Shown here in pieces: positions 14,481 through 22,473 of a stretch of 28,571 bases of DNA; the stretch's first letter is position 1; each line of letters begins with the position of its first letter. Source of the DNA: DAOOPX01 sp964653045 (GTDB lineage Bacteria; Patescibacteriota; Microgenomatia; UBA1400; PJMF01); the NCBI GenBank assembly GCA_964653045.1, contig CAZZBW010000014.1, positions 1 through 28,571 of the forward strand, given 5' to 3'. The position numbers and the translations under genes were made by a program. A model generated the notes under the pieces. That model saw only the letters and a program-made list of their open reading frames with translations. It did not search any database and had not been told where the DNA came from.

Positions 14481-17400
14481 ATGAATGAGAATAATTCTGC
14501 TTCGCGTTCCCCTGAAGCTGATAGAGATCGAGCGCTGGAATTGCCTCGATTGAGAAAAGTGTTAGAAATTGGCCAACCTAAGCTTGAAGATCCCCTCTAT
14601 GATCCGCGTGATGACAAATTGGGAACGACGAAATCGGGAGACACAATTTTTCTTTATCCCGTTCTCGAAGCAAGATCAAAATACCGTCGATTTCTTTCTC
14701 CAACCGAGCAAAAAGTATTTGATCAACTAAAGGCCAGAGTTGATTCTCTCAAGAAAAGACCTGGGCAGTTAGAGCTTCAAATCACCTCTACTTCTGCAGA
14801 ACGGGTAAGCGGACGGACTCAAGAAATTCATGCTACCCAGTTTGGTAACTTTACAGTAGTTTATAGTAGCCATGATTCGAGAGTGCTCATCTTTAATGAA
14901 GGCGCTCGCCAAGTCTATGCAACCGAGCTCAACAAAGCTGCTGAAAACACATTATTAAAGAGGGAGGCGATGGCCAGAGCACTTGGAGTGCAAAATTCTG
15001 GTGAACAAAGAGTCGGGCTACAGGTTGCTGCTTATAATTTTTCAAAATTGGATGCGACACAACGTTCGATATTATCAACTCAAAATGAACTTATAGGTTT
15101 ACCTTTTTCTTTTGAACAAATATCTCCTGCGATGCGACAGAAACTAGTTCAAATTTTTCTTCACCGATTGGGTAATCAGAGAACGGCTGATGTAGTTGAA
15201 GAAAGAAGCACTGATTTGGTAAGAAAATGGTATCAATTGATTCTTGGATCGATTGAGTTAATACCTGAAGAAGTAACATTATTTAACCAACATGCTTTGT
15301 CTAGACCCCAGGTTCTTAATGGTCACTTAATCTTACACGAAACAGGCGTAGAAGCTCCCACCATGGTCATATTGAATCATAGTCAGAGTCAGCCACCAAA
15401 GTCGAGCGCAAGCCCGATTTTTAAGTTCGGAGAAAACTTTACTGATGAAACAGGCTTTAATCGGAATTTATTAACAACACAATTTGAATTATTAGAATCG
15501 GGTGGAGTTGACTATATCCATCAATACAATACTGACTTATTCATTGTTGTCAGGAGTGCTGTGGTTGAGTTTATTAACCCGAGACTACGAGCTAGTGGGG
15601 CAAGAACGGGCAAAGTGCTTTCACACCAACTAGATAAAGTCGGTTCGAACATAAACAGAAGTGGCAGTGAGGTAATTTATTGTCCGGAAACAACTAATGC
15701 AGTATATCAGGTAGATGCTGACCGTTTATCTAACGATCCTGACGTAAATGAAGCATTAATTGTAAAAACCACCCTACCGAGCACATACCGAAAAGTACGT
15801 AATCCGCATTTGGATGATTCCCACAACTTCTTAATGCTCGAAGCGTCTGGAATAAAAGGCCAAATTGCTACACATGTGTTCTACCGGGATTACGCTAACC
15901 CAACAGTTTGGCACCTTCTGAATATCTTTCCAGACCTTCATAACGCCAGGTTTATTGGAGACAAGATCTATGCTGTAAATACTGATGGCAACTATGTTGT
16001 GGGCGAGACTAACTTGAACAAGTTAAAGCAAAATTATGAGCTCGCGAAGGCGGTGGGGGAAATTTCTGTTCCTTCTCCACAAGAACTTGCAGCTAAAGTT
16101 CCCGAGTCAGTGAAGGCAAAGATTGAAGATATTGCGAGAGATATTCAGGCAAAAATTGGGGATATTAAAAAATTGAATATCCCTTCCGAACATAAATTGC
16201 AGAAGCTGATTGAGTTTCAAGGAGGGATTCAGCAAGTGATTGACAGGTTGGTCCAAACCGATGAAGCAGTTGCCTCATACATTGAGAGTTCTAATCCTAT
16301 TCAATCGTTATTGAGGGATGAGGTTGAAGAAATGGCTTGGGGGATTACTTCAACGTTGATCAGTGAAGCGGTGTCGCTCTCGCAATCACTTTCAATGAGT
16401 AATGTAATGCAGCTGAATAAAATTACTGGACAAGTCAGGGAGCTTCGTCCTCACATCGTAACTTCAGAAAGAGGAGATAAAGTTTCAACAGCGATTCGGG
16501 AAGTTGAGCTAAAGATTAGGACTTTTTATGAACAAAGTACTGCAATAATTAAGGCCCAAGTAGATGATGTGATTGAGTTGGCCAGGCAAGATCTGCGTTT
16601 GGTAGAAGATCAATCCCAGTTTGGTGTTTGGTTGGGTGGCAAAGGGGGAAATTATCGGGCACGATTGATCGGTACCGATCAATCGTGCCCGGCCCATGCT
16701 GCTGAGGCAAAGAAGATTATTAGTCAGGCGCAAATTGAGTTTGAAGAACTGATTGACACCAAGCTAGATGAGCTCAAGAAGCAAAAGGAAGCCACCTCTC
16801 AAAGAGAGCGTCAAGCTAAAGATAATCAGAGATTATCGATTATTGCCCAAATTAAAACACTAGTAAAAGTTACTCGTGAGAAAATGCCCAGCGGGGGTGC
16901 GGAGGCTAGTAGGGCAATCAAATCAGACCCTTTGTTTGCCCAAATATCTGAACAAATTGCGGCCATTAACGATAGAGATCAGCAAGCTCAACTTCGAGAG
17001 TTTTTTGAGGTACAGATTGAGGCTTATATAAGTCAGGCAGAGTCTACCGGTCAAGTGAGTGCCTCAGAAGATGGGCGCCAATACGTCAAATTCAGTGGCA
17101 CAATTTTTTACCCCGAATGGCAACCCCCTGAGATTGAAAGTGGAGGTGTGACAGGAATAGACCTTACTTGGATTCCGATTTCTGACGCGCGTGACACAGA
17201 TGGTCATTTGGGATATGTAATTAAAACTAATAAAGGCAAGTTACCCGCGCAACGTTTGTATCAGCAATTTGGTATAGAAGAAGAGGTTTTGATACAGCAC
17301 GGATTTAGTTCCCGCCTAGGAATAGAATCTGGAGAGATAATTCTTTCTCCAAAAGATGCCAGAAAAGTGATTTCAGATTATCAACTTCATTGGCAGGGAG

Positions 17401-18833
17401 AGAAGCCAGTTGAGTACGAAGAAAATGGAGAAAAAAAGAGTATTGTCTTAAAACAAGAGTTACAAAGATTGCGTGATAACGTTCGGGCAATTTATGACAC
17501 CAAGCCAAAATTACCTGCAGGTGTGACGCGGAGTGATACCGATCCAAAGTTTCAAGCGTTTCAAGATTCCATATTAGAGTGGAAGGAAAAATCGCGAGCA
17601 CAGATTACTCAGGCGTTGATCGAGCTTGGTAATTTTTACCGGCGTTTTCCATACGTGACTCATTTTAGTCGGGCTGATCAAGTAGAGGCAAACGCTAGGG
17701 GAGCAAAACAACTCAATCCTTGGGAGGACCATCAAGTTGAATTTTCTCCACACTGGCGAATTGACGCGCAAGCCAGCCAATCACTAGAGAAAATGACCTC
17801 GTTATTTATTCAGCAAGAAAGATTGAATCAGGGGATGGTTGTTTTAGATGGGCCGGCTGGCACTGGTAAGGATATCTTAATCAAGATGTGGTGCGCAAAG
17901 ACCAGGACGCCACTGTATTCCTTTGATTGTACAAAATGGACAACCGAAAAAGAGTTAACTCAAAAAGTTACCGTAACAATGGCGGATGGTCAGCCAGTCA
18001 CAGCCTACATCCCCTCAACAATTTTACAGGGAATTCAAGTACCAGGCGCGCTGGTGTACTTTAACGAGTACAATGCTATGCCAATTGAATCACAATTGGT
18101 ACTTAATGCGCTTTTAGACGAAAAGCGCCAAATCTCACTTAAACTAGAGGGTGGAAAGATTGTCAAAGTAGCCAGAGGAGTCAAGTTTGCGGCATCACAA
18201 AACTCGGGATATGCGGGCACCAACGCAAGTATTAATCCGGCCACTGTAAGTAGGACCACTCCTATTCCAGTAAATTATCCAGATTTGAATGCTGAAGTCA
18301 GGCAGGAACAAGGAATGACCAGAAAGATCTATTTACCCAACGAAGCGATGAGAATGTCTGGATATAGTCAAATCTTGCGTAAACTCAGTCGTGGGGCTGA
18401 GTTAGATAAGGTGCCATTTAATATTTATTGGAACATATACATTAACGATCTGCCTCAATTCAAAAGAAGATTAAAGTCGCAAGGTGGCGACTTGGAGGAT
18501 CTGCCAGAAGCAGCCCAGTTTGAGCTTAAAGTTTTATGTGCCCTAATGGTTTATTCTCAAGAGATTAGAAGATTACACCTAACTCGCACAAACGACACAA
18601 ATATTCCCAGTCCGAAAATACCAATTGATGGTAGATCTTTAGCCTACTGTGTAGATTATCTTTCTTACATGGTTCCAGATTCAGAGAAACTGCTCATAGG
18701 AGGACAGCACGAAAAATTGGCGTTTAGGTTAATTGCAGAATTTTACGCAAGCAAGATTCCCGAAATCGAGGTCAGAGAAAAACTATTGAAACACTTGCAA
18801 AATAGTGTTGTCGTGAGGATTCCGCCCCAGTAA
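14481..18833 (+). CDS. Giant MoxR/CbbQ-like AAA ATPase with N-terminal beta-rich and coiled-coil regions
   Basis: 1450 residues, no signal or membrane segment. Residues 1-270 mix helix and strand. About 270-520 is beta-rich with propeller-like strands (VIYCPETTNAVYQVDA, KIYAVNTDGNYVVGE). About 520-850 is helical and charged, likely coiled coil. A beta-rich block follows (about 870-1000), then a C-terminal AAA module (about 1100-1400). The AAA module shows Walker A GPAGTGKD (1124-1131), Walker B ALVYFNEYN (N1195, E1196), sensor-1 AASQNSG (N1241) and SRTTPIPVNYPDLNAE (R1258), which aligns with the MoxR segment DRF-x-GYPDxxAE. Two residues are odd: Asp replaces the Ser/Thr after the Walker A Lys, and Asn replaces the first Walker B acid. 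MoxR-clade ATPases act with VWA-domain partners to remodel client proteins, and the next gene encodes a VWA domain. A 36-base palindrome encodes residues 726-737. AAA call firm; client unknown. Confidence 0.85.
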   Translation: MNENNSASRSPEADRDRALELPRLRKVLEIGQPKLEDPLYDPRDDKLGTTKSGDTIFLYPVLEARSKYRRFLSPTEQKVFDQLKARVDSLKKRPGQLELQITSTSAERVSGRTQEIHATQFGNFTVVYSSHDSRVLIFNEGARQVYATELNKAAENTLLKREAMARALGVQNSGEQRVGLQVAAYNFSKLDATQRSILSTQNELIGLPFSFEQISPAMRQKLVQIFLHRLGNQRTADVVEERSTDLVRKWYQLILGSIELIPEEVTLFNQHALSRPQVLNGHLILHETGVEAPTMVILNHSQSQPPKSSASPIFKFGENFTDETGFNRNLLTTQFELLESGGVDYIHQYNTDLFIVVRSAVVEFINPRLRASGARTGKVLSHQLDKVGSNINRSGSEVIYCPETTNAVYQVDADRLSNDPDVNEALIVKTTLPSTYRKVRNPHLDDSHNFLMLEASGIKGQIATHVFYRDYANPTVWHLLNIFPDLHNARFIGDKIYAVNTDGNYVVGETNLNKLKQNYELAKAVGEISVPSPQELAAKVPESVKAKIEDIARDIQAKIGDIKKLNIPSEHKLQKLIEFQGGIQQVIDRLVQTDEAVASYIESSNPIQSLLRDEVEEMAWGITSTLISEAVSLSQSLSMSNVMQLNKITGQVRELRPHIVTSERGDKVSTAIREVELKIRTFYEQSTAIIKAQVDDVIELARQDLRLVEDQSQFGVWLGGKGGNYRARLIGTDQSCPAHAAEAKKIISQAQIEFEELIDTKLDELKKQKEATSQRERQAKDNQRLSIIAQIKTLVKVTREKMPSGGAEASRAIKSDPLFAQISEQIAAINDRDQQAQLREFFEVQIEAYISQAESTGQVSASEDGRQYVKFSGTIFYPEWQPPEIESGGVTGIDLTWIPISDARDTDGHLGYVIKTNKGKLPAQRLYQQFGIEEEVLIQHGFSSRLGIESGEIILSPKDARKVISDYQLHWQGEKPVEYEENGEKKSIVLKQELQRLRDNVRAIYDTKPKLPAGVTRSDTDPKFQAFQDSILEWKEKSRAQITQALIELGNFYRRFPYVTHFSRADQVEANARGAKQLNPWEDHQVEFSPHWRIDAQASQSLEKMTSLFIQQERLNQGMVVLDGPAGTGKDILIKMWCAKTRTPLYSFDCTKWTTEKELTQKVTVTMADGQPVTAYIPSTILQGIQVPGALVYFNEYNAMPIESQLVLNALLDEKRQISLKLEGGKIVKVARGVKFAASQNSGYAGTNASINPATVSRTTPIPVNYPDLNAEVRQEQGMTRKIYLPNEAMRMSGYSQILRKLSRGAELDKVPFNIYWNIYINDLPQFKRRLKSQGGDLEDLPEAAQFELKVLCALMVYSQEIRRLHLTRTNDTNIPSPKIPIDGRSLAYCVDYLSYMVPDSEKLLIGGQHEKLAFRLIAEFYASKIPEIEVREKLLKHLQNSVVVRIPPQ
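16656..16691. repeat. 36-base perfect palindrome inside the AAA ATPase gene
   Basis: The sequence from 16656 to 16691 equals its own reverse complement, 18 bp each side with no loop (half-site CGGGCACGATTGATCGGT). It is in codon register and encodes RARLIGTDQSCP; the opposite strand encodes the same 12 residues. It interrupts a charged helical region after a Gly-rich stretch. Confidence 0.97.
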
Positions 18834-18858
18834 GCGATCTATCTCATTTGCTTAAATC

Positions 18859-21800
18859 ATGACTGAGCAGCTCACACCAAATCAACTAGTTAGACCAGAG
18901 CTAGGACAAAAAAGACCGGCTCAACCAGATTATTTTGATGCTCATCCTGATTTGGTGGCATCGGCACTTTCGATAGCTAGGGGAGTAAAAGATCAGGCGG
19001 GTATTGTCGCTATACCTGGAGACGAGGGTGATGGTATCCAAGTAAGACCAAAAGGGTCAATTGATATTTCCTCACTGGTTGCTAAATCAGAGCTCTCTCA
19101 AGAAGAGGCAGAAATGCTGGCGGCGCCCTTGGCGCCGCACTCGATTAAGTATGACCCGCACTTGCTTGAAGCTGGTTATCATGAAGCAGTAGGAATATTA
19201 AAGCTGTACGCTGAACTGAGTTCTGAATTTCAACGGGTAGATTTAGTCAGATCGATTCATCAGTTGGCTAAAACAGGTTTATCCCCAGAAAATTTGCAGA
19301 TTACTCTTGATTCTATTCGACACTTAATTCAAGTAGGCGCGTGGTTACGCCTGAGTAAACGCTTAGGTGAGTTTGGAATGGAAAAATTGCGTACTGTGGT
19401 AAATGGTATTCTGGAGGCTCAAATACAAGAGTCAGGAGCATTCGCCCAGTATAGTCCAGAAGATCAGGCGGTACGCTTAGCTGCTCTTCGTGCTCTAAAA
19501 AAAAGTTCGTTAGCGGACACCCCTGCTTTGAATGAATTAGAAGGAATCCTAAACTTAACCAGTCAGCGTGCAACTGCCGACCTATTAGAAGCTTTGGAAG
19601 AGTTATGCTTGGTTTATGTTCAGTCTGGTGAGTGGCCGCACCTTTCGCACCTTACTGATCAGCTGGTTGATATCAAAAAAAATGGATTGTCTGATCCAGC
19701 TGAAAAAGAAGATCAAGAAGATAAAAATGACCAGGATGTTCTCGAGGAGAGTGAAGAAATGCAAGGCCTCAGAGAGGAATTAGAAAAAATAAGTAATGAA
19801 CAACAACCAACAGGTTATAACACTGCTCAGGATCCAAGCATTCCTCCATCAGAACGAACCCAGTATCCGCCCAGTCCCGAAAAGGGACAAAAACAATTGC
19901 TCTACGAGATTAAACCTTTGGATCCTGCGGGCAAACCCATTACTGGTCATGCCCGATCAAGAGTAAAGTCAAAGTTTGATATTAATACAAAACAATGGAT
20001 ATATACCAGCAAGCAGTCACTTTCCAGTTGGACAATTTCAGAAAGCATGCGGCCGAGCGTAAGTCAGCAAGTTATTTCGGGAAGGGCAGGTACTGAGTTG
20101 ATTTCGTTACCCGTGCCAGCGAGATACTCTGTTGATCGATTTTCTTTGAAATTGGATGGTGGCGTAATTGATCAAGTTTATATAGACCAAAATGGTTGCT
20201 TTTTTCTGAAGTTGTCTCAAGCAAGTGATTACCAAATTAATTTTTGGTTAGTGGGAAACGGCTTGGAGCAAACCAAGCCTTTACCAGAAAATTTGGAAAA
20301 CATTTGTGGCTCGGAGTTGTCTTCTCAGACTGAGCAGGTAATTAATGTCGCAAGATCGGTAAAGGGAGGCAGTGTTGCCAGGGCTCATGTCTTGCGCCAA
20401 TACTTATTGAAAAATCATTTTTATCCAGCCGGTGGCGATCTCGATTTAGCTTTGGCACTCCAATATAAACTGCTTCAATCGCCTGCTTCTGAGTATATTA
20501 AAGCCCTGGACGATTCGGAGTATCTTGAATGCAAAAGTGCTAACACTTTATTTATCGCCATGGCACGAAAGGTTGGAATACCAGCTAGGCTGATTGAGGG
20601 CTACAAATATAGTAAAGTGCAAAATAATACAGCCCAAATTACTTCGGACGATGGGCACGCTTGGGCAGAAGTGTGGGATGACTCAACCTTGCGGTGGGTT
20701 AGATTTGATGCAACACCAGAACCAAAGGAAGAGGATGTGAGTGAAGAACAACGTGAGAAGCAAGAAGAAGAAAAAAACGGAGATCAAGGAGATTCTGCTC
20801 AAGATGGAGGGAAAGAAGCGCCCAGCAAATCCAATAAAAAGTCTAAGTCCAAAAAGAGTGGCAATAGATCAACGAAATCTGGTCAGGGAGAGGACCCACC
20901 GTCTCAGGTTGGCGAAGATGAGTCTGATCAAGGTGGTGAGCCTGAAATGGGTGAACAGAGTAGTACTGACTCATCTCAAGTAGACGATCAAGAGAAAGAC
21001 GTGCCAAAAGATGATGCCGAGGCCACTGGGGATGAAACAGGGGGAGCACAATCAGATAGCGATCAAGCTGAAGTTGAGCAGGGAGAAAGTGAAGAAGCAG
21101 GTGAAGGCTCGATGCCTGATGAAGAGGCGATCAAAAAGCTTCAAGATTTTATTAATCAACAGCAACCAGATTCAGATACGCCTCAAGAAGTAGGAAAACT
21201 AGACAAACTCGATCAGAAGCAACGGCGTCTAGATGATAATGCAGCTCGATCAAAACAGCGTATGATCGAGGAAAATTCATTTGACCAATTAAGAAAACTT
21301 CAACAAGAGCTTGAGGCTCAAGAAATGACTGATAGCGCAAGGGAGGAGTTGCAACGGCAAATTGACGAAAAAGTTGCAGCAAAAAAGAAGCAACTAAAAG
21401 ATCAACTGGCAAAAATTGCTAAAACGGGTTTTATTAACGAAGACCAACAACGTCAATTTGAACAACAAATTGATAGAAATGACGGAAGGCAGTTAGACAG
21501 ATTAGTCACCCAAATTGACCAGACTGTCGAGCTACACCGACAATACACTGAGATTCAGAGGCAGGTTACGCCTTTAGTTGATATGTATTTTGAGCAACTA
21601 GCTGCAGTATTACCAAAAGAGCTAATTCTTGGATGGGACCAATTAGCGAGTCGTGAGGACGGTGAATTTGATGAAGAGCTGCTGTTAGAACCTGACTCGA
21701 GGATACTACATGAGTTTTTCCATCCTCCCATGGAGCAGGAAAGTAGGGAGCCCCGTTTAATTGTCACAATTTTGGTTGATCTGAGTTTGTCAATGGAAAT

Positions 21801-22404
21801 GGAAAATCGTCTTCCCCATGTAAGAAAGCTGTTGGTATTTTTCTGCGAGCTATTTGACAGGATCAGTAAAACGTATGGTCCAATTCGGTTCGCGATTCAC
21901 ACATTTGCTAGATCAATAGAGTCAATCAAGGGATTTGACCAAGATTATGGAGACGATAACAGATATCTTTACCAAGATGGTCCTGGTAGATCCACCACTA
22001 CCACTGTTAAGGCGCGTCTAATGCAGGTGACCGAACGGGCTCGTGAATACAGTTTATTACTTGAGGCATTACAGCATGTTAGGTCTGATATGGATAGAGA
22101 AATTAGTAAAGTGCCTGATCCCAATGATTTTGCTAAATTAGTAATACTTTTGATTGACGGTGAAGACACTTATAAAAGAACTGCAGAAATACGTCAAATT
22201 GTATCTGGATTAGACCAAAATTATAAAGGTGGACTGTACCCTTTCAAGGCAATGCTAATGGGAGATGAAAGACTTCGGAGAGAACTGCTACAGATATTTG
22301 ATCCCAATAATATTGAAGTTGCGAATGATTTCGTTTCTTTAGTTAATCAAACAATGTTGAACATTGAAGCAACTATGAGGCAGTATTTCAGTGAATTTCG
22401 CTGA
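18859..22404 (+). CDS. Transglutaminase-like domain fused to a von Willebrand A (MIDAS) domain
   Basis: 1181 residues, no membrane segment. Residues 1-300 are helical. A beta domain (about 345-480) precedes a transglutaminase-like domain (about 490-620) with a full Cys-His-Asp triad: C558 (EYLECKSANTLF), H600 (DDGHAWAEVWD) and D617 (WVRFDATPEP). A very acidic, Lys/Gln-rich linker (about 620-765) and a predicted coiled coil (about 765-925) follow. The VWA domain (about 965-1170) has the MIDAS motif DLSLS (D974, S976, S978), a Thr-rich loop (GRSTTTT) and LLIDGED (D1100). In many bacteria MoxR operons encode separate transglutaminase and VWA proteins; here both are in one chain next to the AAA gene, 25 bases upstream. 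The acidic linker before MIDAS recalls midasin and CobT-like VWA proteins. Probably the AAA partner that binds or processes client proteins; peptidase or crosslinking activity is plausible from the intact triad. Confidence 0.88.
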   Translation: MTEQLTPNQLVRPELGQKRPAQPDYFDAHPDLVASALSIARGVKDQAGIVAIPGDEGDGIQVRPKGSIDISSLVAKSELSQEEAEMLAAPLAPHSIKYDPHLLEAGYHEAVGILKLYAELSSEFQRVDLVRSIHQLAKTGLSPENLQITLDSIRHLIQVGAWLRLSKRLGEFGMEKLRTVVNGILEAQIQESGAFAQYSPEDQAVRLAALRALKKSSLADTPALNELEGILNLTSQRATADLLEALEELCLVYVQSGEWPHLSHLTDQLVDIKKNGLSDPAEKEDQEDKNDQDVLEESEEMQGLREELEKISNEQQPTGYNTAQDPSIPPSERTQYPPSPEKGQKQLLYEIKPLDPAGKPITGHARSRVKSKFDINTKQWIYTSKQSLSSWTISESMRPSVSQQVISGRAGTELISLPVPARYSVDRFSLKLDGGVIDQVYIDQNGCFFLKLSQASDYQINFWLVGNGLEQTKPLPENLENICGSELSSQTEQVINVARSVKGGSVARAHVLRQYLLKNHFYPAGGDLDLALALQYKLLQSPASEYIKALDDSEYLECKSANTLFIAMARKVGIPARLIEGYKYSKVQNNTAQITSDDGHAWAEVWDDSTLRWVRFDATPEPKEEDVSEEQREKQEEEKNGDQGDSAQDGGKEAPSKSNKKSKSKKSGNRSTKSGQGEDPPSQVGEDESDQGGEPEMGEQSSTDSSQVDDQEKDVPKDDAEATGDETGGAQSDSDQAEVEQGESEEAGEGSMPDEEAIKKLQDFINQQQPDSDTPQEVGKLDKLDQKQRRLDDNAARSKQRMIEENSFDQLRKLQQELEAQEMTDSAREELQRQIDEKVAAKKKQLKDQLAKIAKTGFINEDQQRQFEQQIDRNDGRQLDRLVTQIDQTVELHRQYTEIQRQVTPLVDMYFEQLAAVLPKELILGWDQLASREDGEFDEELLLEPDSRILHEFFHPPMEQESREPRLIVTILVDLSLSMEMENRLPHVRKLLVFFCELFDRISKTYGPIRFAIHTFARSIESIKGFDQDYGDDNRYLYQDGPGRSTTTTVKARLMQVTERAREYSLLLEALQHVRSDMDREISKVPDPNDFAKLVILLIDGEDTYKRTAEIRQIVSGLDQNYKGGLYPFKAMLMGDERLRRELLQIFDPNNIEVANDFVSLVNQTMLNIEATMRQYFSEFR

Positions 22405-22409
22405 CAATT

Positions 22410-22439
22410 TTGTAATTTTTAGTTCAGAAGTGATATAAT
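22410..22439 (+). promoter_or_regulatory. Promoter of the LysM membrane protein gene
   Basis: TATAAT at 22434-22439 is a perfect -10 with TGA directly before it (extended -10). TTGTAA at 22410-22415, 18 bases upstream, is a partial -35. The start point would be near 22446, followed by AAGGA (22464-22468) and the ATG at 22474. It is the best promoter in the window and suggests the membrane protein can be expressed apart from the upstream giant genes. Confidence 0.7.
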
Positions 22440-22473
22440 CCCTAGGTCGTATGTGGTTTTTATAAGGATAAAA

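Noticed and set aside
16509..16733. Minus-strand ORF sharing a peptide with the AAA protein
   Set aside because: The shared peptide is a direct result of the perfect palindrome, not evidence of a gene.
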